Positions 1-6,981 are shown, counted from the first letter of the stretch. The stretch is DNA of 18,267 bases from Crocinitomicaceae bacterium (GCA_018623405.1 JAAZVO010000017.1:1-18267); one strand, 5' to 3'. Notes: a model not told the origin generated them from the letters alone. A program made the numbers and translations.

Positions 1-707
1 CAGGTATGGTAAATAACCAACATGTGTTACTTGGCTCTGCAGGCTTTACGCAACAAGAAACAAATCAGAAAACATCAAACACAACCAAGATTTATGTTAC
101 CATAAATAATCAATCAAAAGGTTATTTTGAGATAAAAAAAGAATACCGAAAAGGGTTAAAAACTTTAATTGATAGGCTATCTAATTTCACTGATATTCAT
201 TTGCTAACAGGAGATAATGATGGTGAAAAAAATTACCTCCAAAAGTTGTTTCCGAAAGCTGAATATTTAAAATTCAGACAAACTCCTGAGGATAAACTAA
301 GGTATGTAGAAAACCTACAAAACCAAGGTGAAAACGTGTTGATGATTGGAGACGGCTTAAACGATGCAGGTGCTTTAAAAGCAGCTTCTATTGGAATTAG
401 TATTTCTGATGATGTTTATACATTTTCACCTGCTTGCGATATTATAATGGATGCAAAAGTTTTTCCGGGTTTAAATCGCTTTATGAATTATGCAAAAACA
501 AGCATAAAAATCGTAAAAGCTAGTTTGGTGCTCTCTATTTTGTACAATTTAGTCGGACTATTTTTTGCTGTTCAAGGTTTACTTTCTCCTTTAGTAGCAG
601 CTTTATTAATGCCACTGAGCTCTGTTACCGTGGTTGGATGTGTTGTTTTAATGACCAATTGGTATGGAAAATCTTCCATAATAACCAATAATCAATTGAA
701 TACTTGA
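1..707 (+). CDS. Heavy-metal (copper-type) P-type ATPase, CcoI/FixI-like, 3' part only
   Basis: The reading frame is already open at the window's left edge (first full codon at base 3), so this is the C-terminal part of a larger protein. About 233 residues are visible from the first internal Met at base 6. They carry the P-type ATPase hinge features: TGDND near residue 68, MIGDGLNDAGAL near 113-124 (the GDGxNDxxAL Mg/phosphate motif, with Gly where many relatives have Pro), then two hydrophobic segments with LSPLVAALLMPLSSVTVV near the end. The DKTGT phosphorylation site and metal-binding domain lie outside the window. The C-terminal pair of helices and the MPLSS stretch resemble the CcoI/FixI group that supplies copper to cbb3 oxidases. 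That subgroup is inferred from memory; no cco genes are visible here because the upstream side is cut off. Confidence 0.82.
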   Translation, partial: GMVNNQHVLLGSAGFTQQETNQKTSNTTKIYVTINNQSKGYFEIKKEYRKGLKTLIDRLSNFTDIHLLTGDNDGEKNYLQKLFPKAEYLKFRQTPEDKLRYVENLQNQGENVLMIGDGLNDAGALKAASIGISISDDVYTFSPACDIIMDAKVFPGLNRFMNYAKTSIKIVKASLVLSILYNLVGLFFAVQGLLSPLVAALLMPLSSVTVVGCVVLMTNWYGKSSIITNNQLNT

Positions 708-741
708 AATTCAACTATTTAGAATTATTATGGCTAATTTT

Positions 742-839
742 AATTGGCTCTTTTTTTTCAATTAATTTTTTATAAAAATTGGAGAAATAAAATAATTGTG
801 TATCTCTGAAATCATTATTAATGCCAATTTCCAATTTTT
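742..839. repeat. Cluster of AATTGG/CCAATT inverted hexamers upstream of proteorhodopsin
   Basis: In the 232-bp gap before the rhodopsin gene, AATTGGC (742-748) and AAAAATTGG (774-782) are followed by GCCAATT (823-829) and CCAATTTTT (831-839). The second and fourth are a perfect 9-base inverted repeat, and either pairing (nested or crossed) is possible. The tract is very AT-rich, so chance is a real alternative. It could be a regulator-binding region or a weak RNA structure. No TAnnTTTG promoter element is seen anywhere in this gap. Confidence 0.3.
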
Positions 840-939
840 AATTCTTTATCTATAATCATTCTAAATAAAGAAATTTTTAACTCCTTCATAAACAATTTTC
901 TAAAAAATATTGTTATTGATGCAAATTTTAAATTATTAT

Positions 940-1698
940 ATGATGGATAGACTTTTATTAGATGTTCTTGCTATTCCAAAGGACGATCCAGTAGCGTTTA
1001 CTTTCTTTACTGGATACATGGCAATGTTTGCCTCAGCAATTTTCTTCTTCTTCGAAAGAAGCAGAGTTGAAGGAAAGTGGAAAACTTCTCTTCTTGTATC
1101 TGGATTAATTACAGGAATTGCAGCCGTGCATTATTACTACATGCGCGACTATTATGCAGCTACTGGTACTAATCCTACTGCTTTACGTTACATCGATTGG
1201 ACTTTAACAGTTCCGTTAATGTGTGTAGAGTTTTATTTGTTAACCAAGCCTGCAGGTGCAAAACCAAGTTTATTATGGAAATTAGTAATTGCCTCAGCAT
1301 GGATGTTAGTGACAGGTTACTATGGTGAAGCTTTCACTGATGGATCTACCATGCACTCATTTATTTGGGGATTCTTATCAACTTTAGGTTATGTATACAT
1401 TCTTTACACGGCTTGGGCCGGAGAGGTTAAGCAATTGGCCGACAAGTCTAATAATCCAACTGTGGTTAAAGGAATTAGAACCTTGGCATGGTTTGTATTA
1501 GTAGGATGGGCTATTTACCCAATTGGTTACATGTGTATGCCAGGTGGATGGTTAAACGTAGGTTTAGGTTGGGAATCAACTAACGTAGACTTATTCTACA
1601 ACATCGCGGATGCAGTTAACAAAATTGGTTTTGGTTTAGTAGTGTATAACATTGCTATTACTAGCACTTCAGCAAATAAAGAGGCTGCAGCTGCTTAA
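940..1698 (+). CDS. Proteorhodopsin, green-tuned light-driven proton pump
   Basis: A seven-helix retinal protein of the inner membrane that pumps protons outward in light. The open frame extends to a TTG at 910; I chose the ATG at 940 (252 residues) because the sequence from there matches flavobacterial rhodopsin N-termini, though the adjacent ATG at 943 is equally possible. Numbering from 940: helix C reads RYIDWTLTVPLMCVEFYLL, giving D86 (proton acceptor), T90 and E97 (proton donor), the DTE triad of proton pumps rather than NDQ of sodium pumps. M94 sits at the spectral-tuning position, where Leu/Met means green and Gln means blue absorption. H64 matches the histidine that pairs with the acceptor, and K228 in DAVNKIGFG is the Schiff-base lysine. 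Helix E has W143-G144 at the position of bacteriorhodopsin W137-W138, a glycine that would open a fenestration toward retinal. A terminator follows directly. Confidence 0.97.
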   Translation: MMDRLLLDVLAIPKDDPVAFTFFTGYMAMFASAIFFFFERSRVEGKWKTSLLVSGLITGIAAVHYYYMRDYYAATGTNPTALRYIDWTLTVPLMCVEFYLLTKPAGAKPSLLWKLVIASAWMLVTGYYGEAFTDGSTMHSFIWGFLSTLGYVYILYTAWAGEVKQLADKSNNPTVVKGIRTLAWFVLVGWAIYPIGYMCMPGGWLNVGLGWESTNVDLFYNIADAVNKIGFGLVVYNIAITSTSANKEAAAA

Positions 1699-1714
1699 TT
1701 ACATATAAATCGAG

Positions 1715-1750
1715 AAAAAGCAAGACCAGCAATGGGCCTTGCTTTTTTTT
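1715..1750 (+). terminator. Intrinsic terminator between proteorhodopsin and crtY
   Basis: AAAAAGCAAG at 1715-1724 pairs perfectly with CTTGCTTTTT at 1738-1747 around a 13-nt loop that can add a CC/GG pair, and the T-run continues to 1750. It lies 17 bases after the rhodopsin stop and only 2 bases before the ATG chosen for crtY. It should therefore insulate the highly needed opsin mRNA from the carotenoid genes, with crtY-blh relying on readthrough or a separate start. Confidence 0.85.
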
Positions 1751-1752
1751 AT

Positions 1753-2940
1753 ATGGCCAAAAAATATAAAATAGCAGTTATAGGTGGGGGGTTAGCAGGC
1801 TTAAGCTTTTTAAGGAAAGCTTTACAATCTGATTTAGCTCAAGAGGATATCCTGCTTATAGAAGATTCTCCCAAAACCAAAAATGATAGAACCTGGTGCT
1901 ATTGGTCTCCTGAGCTACTCTTTCCTGAAATACCGCATGTTGCAGAAAGAAATAAAGTAACGCTTTCAGCATCTTTAGTAAACACTACTAAATCCCTCAA
2001 AAAGTGTAAATACTACGAACTAAATAGCTTAGCTTTTTACAATTGTATTTATGATAAAATAAGGGAGACCAAGAATATTGATGTGGTTTATGATAAGGTA
2101 GTCAATCTGTCAACCACTAATGGTTTTCACACCATTACAACAGCAAATGTTACTTTTCAATCTGATTTTATTGTAAACAGTGTTCCTAAAATGATTCAGA
2201 AGGATTTTCCAGTTTTTGGATTTAATCAAAACTTTTATGGGCAAAGGATAAAGTTAGATAAAAGGGTATTTTCAAAAGATTATGTCACTTTAATGGATTT
2301 TGAAGAAAATCTACATAATAAGGTTGGCTTCTTTTATGTGTTACCTTATTCTGATAAAGAAGCTTTGGTAGAGTACACCCAATTATCTAATCAAATAGAG
2401 GATAAGGCATATTATCAGGCAAAAATCCAAAAATATTTGTGGGAAAAATTTGGAGTAAAAAACTTTGAGGTTACAGATGAAGAAGAAGGTGCCATACCGA
2501 TGACCAACTTCAAATTTTCTAAAAATCCCACCAAAAATATTTTCCAAATTGGTATTGTTGGAGGAGATACAAAATCTACAACAGGCTATACCCTTTCAAG
2601 TGTTCAGAGAACTTGTGACGAAATAATCAAATGTATTTCTACAGGAAAACTGACCACTACAAAATACAATAGATTCAAATTTTACGATAGGTTAATGCTT
2701 TATTTAATGGAGTATAAACCAAAACTCATTCCAAATATTTTGGCCACACTATTTCAAAGAAATGATGGCGATTTGGTGCTCAACTTCTTGGATGAAAAAA
2801 CCTCTCTTCTAGATGAGGTTAAAATATTTATGAATTTGCCTTGGGCTCCATTTTTAAATGCATTAAAAAACATTTACCTAAAAAAGTATGAAGCTGACCT
2901 TCAAATTGATACTAAGTCTGTTGTTGGTGGCAACGTATAA
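1753..2940 (+). CDS. crtY: Lycopene beta-cyclase
   Basis: Converts lycopene to beta-carotene, the precursor of retinal, using a reduced flavin. The 395-residue product begins with a dinucleotide-binding fold (KIAVIGGGLAGLS, residues 6-18). It then shows the cyclase signature DRTWCYW (45-51), EEGAIPM (about 244-250), the conserved FYVLPYSDKEALVEYT block (194-209) and GGDTKSTTGYTLSS (270-283). The frame can also start at 1732, but that ATG lies inside the loop of the upstream terminator and would add seven residues ahead of the Rossmann strand, so 1753 is preferred. The 3' end overlaps blh by 53 bases, implying coupled translation. The earlier carotenoid genes (crtE, crtB, crtI) are not in the window. 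Confidence 0.95.
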   Translation: MAKKYKIAVIGGGLAGLSFLRKALQSDLAQEDILLIEDSPKTKNDRTWCYWSPELLFPEIPHVAERNKVTLSASLVNTTKSLKKCKYYELNSLAFYNCIYDKIRETKNIDVVYDKVVNLSTTNGFHTITTANVTFQSDFIVNSVPKMIQKDFPVFGFNQNFYGQRIKLDKRVFSKDYVTLMDFEENLHNKVGFFYVLPYSDKEALVEYTQLSNQIEDKAYYQAKIQKYLWEKFGVKNFEVTDEEEGAIPMTNFKFSKNPTKNIFQIGIVGGDTKSTTGYTLSSVQRTCDEIIKCISTGKLTTTKYNRFKFYDRLMLYLMEYKPKLIPNILATLFQRNDGDLVLNFLDEKTSLLDEVKIFMNLPWAPFLNALKNIYLKKYEADLQIDTKSVVGGNV

Positions 2941-3769
2941 TCTGCTGCCCGATGCAAAATATGCATTAGGTATAGAGGTGCTTCTTATATTATTGGTTGG
3001 TATTCCACACGGAGCAACTGACCATTTGTTATTCAACGTTTTTAAATACAACAAAGTAAATTCAAAATTGAGCTTTAGTTTCTTGTTGCCATACCTTGGA
3101 GTGATGGTAGTTTATGCCATTTTTTGGATTCTTTTTCCACAGTTATCCCTAATCATCTTTCTAATAATATCTGCTTATCATTTTGGAGAAACCCAATGGT
3201 TTAAGCGGTTTACGTTTAGCAGTAATAATTTGCGCAATACATTCTACTTTTTGTGGGGAGTAAGTTTGATCTCCTCCATTTTTTTTATTTTCCCAAATCA
3301 AAGTTTTTTTTACTTAAAAAACCTAGTTACGGTTGACTTTTTTACATCTTTTCAAGACAAACTTCCTTTTATTTCAGGATTGTCAACCGCCAATTGGGTT
3401 GCCTTTTTGTTTTATACCAAAGAGCGTTTTTCTTGGGTATCCATAATGGAGTTTGGTTTTCTTTTATTGACCGTTTACTTTACTGATCTTCTTTTTGGTT
3501 TTGTGGTGTTTTTCACTATTTGGCACAGTGTAGATGCCATCAAAAATCAAATTGAAACACTACGTAAGTTTAAACCATCTTTTTCATTAATTCATTTCAT
3601 CGTAGAAGCTCTTCCATTTACGTTTATTAGCTTATTTGGGATTAGTTTCTTTTTGTTGATATTCTTTAAGTTAGACCTGAAGATTTCATACGTCACCCTT
3701 TTCTTTATTGCTATTTCTGTGCTTACGTTGCCTCATATGTGGATAATTGAACGTTTCTACAGAAATTAA
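2888..3769 (+). CDS. blh: Beta-carotene 15,15'-dioxygenase, Brp/Blh family
   Basis: Integral-membrane iron enzyme that splits beta-carotene into two retinal molecules, completing the chromophore supply for the adjacent rhodopsin. The 293-residue protein is hydrophobic throughout with about eight membrane segments. It carries the family's histidine motifs: GIPHGATDHLLF (H41, H46), SAYHFGETQW (H98), IWHSVDAIKNQ (H213) and LTLPHMWIIERF (H283). The start at 2888 lies inside crtY, but the next in-frame Met falls well after the first histidine motif, so the long overlap seems unavoidable. crtY and blh are thus one translational unit. The protein has the usual family length and looks intact. Confidence 0.94.
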   Translation: MKLTFKLILSLLLVATYNLLPDAKYALGIEVLLILLVGIPHGATDHLLFNVFKYNKVNSKLSFSFLLPYLGVMVVYAIFWILFPQLSLIIFLIISAYHFGETQWFKRFTFSSNNLRNTFYFLWGVSLISSIFFIFPNQSFFYLKNLVTVDFFTSFQDKLPFISGLSTANWVAFLFYTKERFSWVSIMEFGFLLLTVYFTDLLFGFVVFFTIWHSVDAIKNQIETLRKFKPSFSLIHFIVEALPFTFISLFGISFFLLIFFKLDLKISYVTLFFIAISVLTLPHMWIIERFYRN

Positions 3770-3781
3770 TTCAACATAGTT

Positions 3782-3789
3782 TACATTTG
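3782..3789 (+). promoter_or_regulatory. Possible Bacteroidota -7 element before the MBL-fold gene
   Basis: TACATTTG fits the TAnnTTTG consensus and lies 11 bases before the ATG at 3801, which would leave a leader of only a few bases. No clear -33 TTG is seen. It could give the MBL-cotH pair expression independent of crtY-blh. Confidence 0.35.
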
Positions 3790-3800
3790 GGAAATATATC

Positions 3801-4715
3801 ATGAAGTATTTTCTAATAGCCTTTGCTTTTATTCCATTATTAGCTTTTGCACAGGTAAAATTGGTGGTTTTAGGGACTGTTCAAGATGGCGGTTCGCCTC
3901 ATATCGGGTGCGAAAAGAAATGCTGCGAAGCACTTTTCGAAAATCCTGACCCTAATAGAATGGTGGTATCCTTTGGCTTAATCAATGAGTCAACAAAAGA
4001 GAAATTTATTTTTGAAGCAACACCTGATTTTTCAAGGCAATTAGAAATATTAAAATCTAATTGCAGTTTTGAAACATCCGCAATTCCAAATGGCATTTTT
4101 CTTACGCACGCTCACATTGGGCATTACACTGGCTTAATGTATTTGGGAAGGGAGGCCAAAGGGGCATCAAATGTTCCTGTTTATGCTATGCCCAAAATGA
4201 AAACCTTTTTGGAAACCAATGGACCTTGGAGTCAGTTGGTTGAGCTACAAAACATAAAACTTCGTTCTTTAACCAATAAAGTGCCATTGCAGTTGGCTGA
4301 AGATTTAGCGATAATTCCATTTAAAGTTCCTCATAGAGACGAATACTCAGAAACGGTTGGTTTTAAATTTATTGGACCCAATAAAAGTGCGCTTTTTATA
4401 CCCGATATCGATAAATGGGAAAAATGGTGGGTTGATATTATTCAGGAAATTGAAAAGGTAGATTTTGCCTTTTTAGATGCAACCTTTTTTGATGCAGAAG
4501 AAATTGGTTACAGAGATATAAAGGAAATTCCTCATCCCTTTGTAATAGAGAGTATGAAGTATTTTGAAAGGTTAAATGAAAAAGAAAAATCAAAAGTATA
4601 TTTCATTCATTTTAACCACACCAACCCCTTGTTAAACCTAAACTCTAGTGCCAATAAAATAGCTGAAGACAAAGGCTTTAATGTAGCAAAATTTGGTGAA
4701 ATTTTTGAGTTGTAA
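3801..4715 (+). CDS. Exported metallo-beta-lactamase-fold protein, PqqB-like
   Basis: A 304-residue protein with an N-terminal signal peptide (MKYFLIAFAFIPLLAFAQ), so it is predicted to act in the periplasm or outside. The fold is indicated by FLTHAHIGHYTGL (H103, H105, H108), a variant of HxHxDH with Gly replacing the usual Asp, then VPHRDEYSETVG (H178), FIPDIDKW (D202, D204), FLDATFF (D226) and YFIHFNHTNP (H270, H273). A Cys-rich patch, GCEKKCC (C37, C41, C42), follows the first strand. This is the pattern of proteins often labelled PQQ synthesis protein B, but no other pqq genes are present and a secreted form is unlikely to do PQQ synthesis. The substrate is unknown. It ends 5 bases before the cotH-like gene, so the two are almost certainly co-transcribed. 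Confidence 0.82.
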   Translation: MKYFLIAFAFIPLLAFAQVKLVVLGTVQDGGSPHIGCEKKCCEALFENPDPNRMVVSFGLINESTKEKFIFEATPDFSRQLEILKSNCSFETSAIPNGIFLTHAHIGHYTGLMYLGREAKGASNVPVYAMPKMKTFLETNGPWSQLVELQNIKLRSLTNKVPLQLAEDLAIIPFKVPHRDEYSETVGFKFIGPNKSALFIPDIDKWEKWWVDIIQEIEKVDFAFLDATFFDAEEIGYRDIKEIPHPFVIESMKYFERLNEKEKSKVYFIHFNHTNPLLNLNSSANKIAEDKGFNVAKFGEIFEL

Positions 4716-4720
4716 GAAAT

Positions 4721-6511
4721 ATGCAGATAATTAGAATTCTCAGTTTTTTTCTTTTGGTAATTCCACTTTTTGGTAATTCACAAACGTTTTTCCAAAATCA
4801 ATCAGACTCGCTTTTTCAAACAGACCCCATCGCTACAATTCATCTTCAATTCAGTAAAGAAGATTGGCTGTTTCTTATTAATGACCCCGAAAGGCAAGAT
4901 TATGCACCCGCACAATTAGCAATTTTTGGCGAAACATTGAAAGATTCTGTAGGGGTGAGGTTTAAGGGTTCTTTCGGAACACTATGGTCTTGCGTTGATG
5001 AAAACGACAGTATAACTTGTCCTAAATTATCAATGAAGGTAGATGTTAACTTCAAAAGCAAAAAACAAAGACTCTTTGGAGTAAAAAAATTCAGCTTGCA
5101 TTCAATGGTAAATGATGGCAGTAAAATGCGCGAAAAACTTGCTTATGATTTATATCGCAAAGAAGGCATTCCTGCGCCAAGGGTAACTTGGGCAAAAGTC
5201 TTAATAAATCAAAAAAACTATGGAATATTCGCTTTAGTAGAGCAAGTAGATAATAAGTTTATCGACTACCAATGGCCAAACCAAAATCATGGTATTTTAT
5301 ACAAAGAAGCTTACCCAAATAATACCGATTCTTCATTTTTCTATGCTCAACAAAAAACTAAAAAAGATTCGTTAACCTACAAGCGTTTTAAAGACTTCTC
5401 ATTAGAATGCTATAATGCAAGCTATAGAGGTGCTTTAGATTCATTTATTGATATGGGAACTTGGGTAAAATACATTGCCTTAGAAACTATGATAAACAAT
5501 TGGGATGGAATAACCACTTTTTATTGCAGCCCTATAGGCGCTTGTAAACCACATAACTACTATTGGTATTTAGTGGATGGAAAATTTCATCCAATTCTTT
5601 GGGATACAGATCTTTCTTTTTCGGTACGTTCGTTATGGAAAGATTTTCCTGAGTGGTATGAGGATATTGAAAATTGCAATATTATTGATTACCCCGGAGG
5701 GGCTTATCTTAGGCCTGCTCAATGCGATGGGTTATTTCGCTTTACCAAGAAATTTTATTTTGATGAATACTTAGATTCTTTGAAAGTTTTAAAAGAAAGG
5801 CATCTTTCAGGAAAATACCTAGAAGGTGAATTAAATAAATGGTATCAATTGCTTGAAAATCATATTCCCAGAGAAATTCCTGAGGCACATTGGGAAAATG
5901 AAATAAAAAAATTAAGAGCAACATTAAATGTCATGGAAGATCAAGTTAATGATGAGTTGATGGGGCAGCAATGGAACGATTTGACATTTGATGCTTCTCA
6001 ACAAATTACCTACAATGAAACAGAGGAGTTTAAATTAGTGGCTTTATTAAAATCAGGAACAAGCAAAAACGCCTTTTTTAACATATCAAAAACTGATGAA
6101 AGCTTTTCATTACTGTTTAATGTTGACACATCAAACAAAGAAGTATTAAATACTTGGGGAGAGGTTTTTATACCTTTTTCTGCTCCATTGGAGCTAACTC
6201 AAGAAAGTGAATTTCAAATTGAACTTTCCGAGAAGCTAAATACCATTTGGCAAATTAGTTTAGCGTCTAACAATTATACAGATCCAAGTATTCACGAGTA
6301 TTTTACACTTGATTTAAAGGATAATGCCGAACAGCAAATGGTACTTAATCTTTCAGATGCTAAAATGTATAAATGGGCAGGCGTAAATGATTTTGATAAT
6401 TTGGATGAAATTTTAAAAGGTGTAAATGGAATTTATTTAAAGCCTATATACAGCCCCAACAAAGCTATAACTAGTGAAATACATATAAAATCAATTTACT
6501 TTAAAAAGTAA
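4721..6511 (+). CDS. CotH kinase family protein, exported
   Basis: A 596-residue protein with a signal peptide (residues 1 to about 20, ending FGNSQ). The CotH domain covers roughly residues 40-400: VRFKGSFG (79-86), FGVKKFSLHS (119-128), MREKLAYDLYRKEGIPAPR (136-154), YGIFALVEQVDNKF (167-180), ETMINNWDG (255-263), HNYYWYLVDG (278-287) and HPILWDTDLSF (290-300). The late WDTD motif matches the acidic metal-binding position of CotH-type protein kinases. The last 180 residues or so are beta-rich and look like a separate carbohydrate-binding-like module, which I infer from the strand pattern only. CotH proteins were first known from spore coats, but this lineage does not sporulate, so here it is probably a cell-surface kinase or adhesion-related protein of unknown target. 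It shares an operon with the MBL-fold gene. Confidence 0.85.
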   Translation: MQIIRILSFFLLVIPLFGNSQTFFQNQSDSLFQTDPIATIHLQFSKEDWLFLINDPERQDYAPAQLAIFGETLKDSVGVRFKGSFGTLWSCVDENDSITCPKLSMKVDVNFKSKKQRLFGVKKFSLHSMVNDGSKMREKLAYDLYRKEGIPAPRVTWAKVLINQKNYGIFALVEQVDNKFIDYQWPNQNHGILYKEAYPNNTDSSFFYAQQKTKKDSLTYKRFKDFSLECYNASYRGALDSFIDMGTWVKYIALETMINNWDGITTFYCSPIGACKPHNYYWYLVDGKFHPILWDTDLSFSVRSLWKDFPEWYEDIENCNIIDYPGGAYLRPAQCDGLFRFTKKFYFDEYLDSLKVLKERHLSGKYLEGELNKWYQLLENHIPREIPEAHWENEIKKLRATLNVMEDQVNDELMGQQWNDLTFDASQQITYNETEEFKLVALLKSGTSKNAFFNISKTDESFSLLFNVDTSNKEVLNTWGEVFIPFSAPLELTQESEFQIELSEKLNTIWQISLASNNYTDPSIHEYFTLDLKDNAEQQMVLNLSDAKMYKWAGVNDFDNLDEILKGVNGIYLKPIYSPNKAITSEIHIKSIYFKK

Positions 6512-6533
6512 CTTTTTTGAACTAACAAAAAAT

Positions 6534-6541
6534 TATATTTG
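6534..6541 (+). promoter_or_regulatory. -7 promoter element of tRNA-Met
   Basis: TATATTTG matches TAnnTTTG and lies 12 bases before the tRNA 5' end, followed by CACC. A TTG at 6517-6519 is a possible -33 partner, but its 14-base spacing is shorter than usual. The same arrangement (TAnnTTTGCACC, 11 bases before the tRNA) recurs at the tRNA-Arg gene. Confidence 0.65.
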
Positions 6542-6553
6542 CACCCCGTTTTT

Positions 6554-6627
6554 GGCGAGGTAGCTCAGTTGGTTAGAGCGTCGGATTCATAACCCGGAGG
6601 TCACGAGTTCAAATCTCGTCCTCGCTA
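6554..6627 (+). tRNA. tRNA-Met (anticodon CAT), elongator type
   Basis: A complete 74-nt cloverleaf without encoded CCA. The acceptor is GGCGAGG/CCTCGCT with a G1-U72 wobble, the D-stem is GCTC/GAGC, the anticodon CAT is at 6588-6590, and the T-stem is ACGAG/CTCGT with loop TTCAAAT. The D-stem 11-24 pair is C-G, as in elongators, not the A-U of initiators. The anticodon stem TCGGA/CCCGG has an A31-C39 mismatch next to the loop. A CAT anticodon could also belong to lysidine-modified tRNA-Ile2, which cannot be excluded by eye. Confidence 0.93.
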
Positions 6628-6635
6628 CAAATTTT

Positions 6636-6667
6636 AAAGCCTTCAATTAGTTTTGAAGGCTTTTTTT
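6636..6667 (+). terminator. Intrinsic terminator after tRNA-Met
   Basis: AAAGCCTTCAA (6636-6646) pairs with TTGAAGGCTTT (6653-6663) around a 6-nt loop and is followed by more T residues. It begins 9 bases after the tRNA. Confidence 0.88.
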
Positions 6668-6714
6668 ATGTCGAGTTATTTAGCTTTTGATACGAATAAA
6701 AACAAAGCTCTATT

Positions 6715-6924
6715 TTATTGTTTAGAGGTTTTACAAGTTGAAATCCCAAAAGGCGCATAAAGCGGGCAATAGCTTATAAAACTTGTTAAAACAAAAATTA
6801 CTGCTAAAGCCAACAATACATATCACAATGTTCCTGAAATAATATCTGTAAAAAACAATCCTGCAATTACTGCCGCTATTATGATTCTAATTACTTTATC
6901 TGCGGTTCCCATATTCTTTTTCAT
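6715..6924 (-). pseudogene. DUF2892 (YgaP-like) small membrane protein, broken by in-frame TGA
   Basis: On the minus strand, ATG at 6924-6922 opens a frame reading MKKNMGTADKVIRIIIAAV and on to ISGTL, then TGA at 6825-6823. The same frame continues without a break as YVLLALAVIFVLTSFISYCP, LYAPFGISTCKTSKQ and TAA at 6717-6715. Read through, it is a 69-residue two-helix protein with the DUF2892 hallmarks: the N-terminal NMGTADRxIR-like start and the C-terminal CPLYxxFGxxTC (two cysteines). The stop replaces one residue between the helices; homologues as I recall them have Gly or Ala there, so GGA to TGA is the simplest single change. It is either a recent nonsense mutation or a sequence error. 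The halves are too short for ordinary ORF calling. Confidence 0.83.
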
Positions 6925-6969
6925 AAATTAATTTTTTGTAAAAATAGAACTCCTAACTACTTCATAATA

Positions 6970-6981
6970 TGACTCTTATCA
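6970..6981 (-). promoter_or_regulatory. Possible Crp/Fnr-type operator for the DUF2892 locus
   Basis: On the minus strand TGATAAGAGTCA gives TGA-N6-TCA, the core spacing of TTGAT-N4-ATCAA sites, with one half-site imperfect. A -7-like TATTTTTA lies at 6946-6939, placing the estimated start near 6934 and the operator centre near -41.5, the class II activator position. The start estimate is uncertain by a few bases. Confidence 0.35.

Noticed and set aside
735..758. Terminator after the P-type ATPase gene, suggested by a T8 run
   Set aside because: No GC-containing stem precedes the T-run; the sequence there is almost pure A/T.
1732..1752. Earlier ATG for crtY
   Set aside because: It lies within the terminator hairpin and adds residues ahead of the flavin-binding strand that the family does not need.
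6823..6825. TGA in the DUF2892 frame as a selenocysteine codon
   Set aside because: The position lies between two membrane helices where relatives have a small residue, no SECIS-like hairpin was evident and the family has no selenoprotein role known to me.
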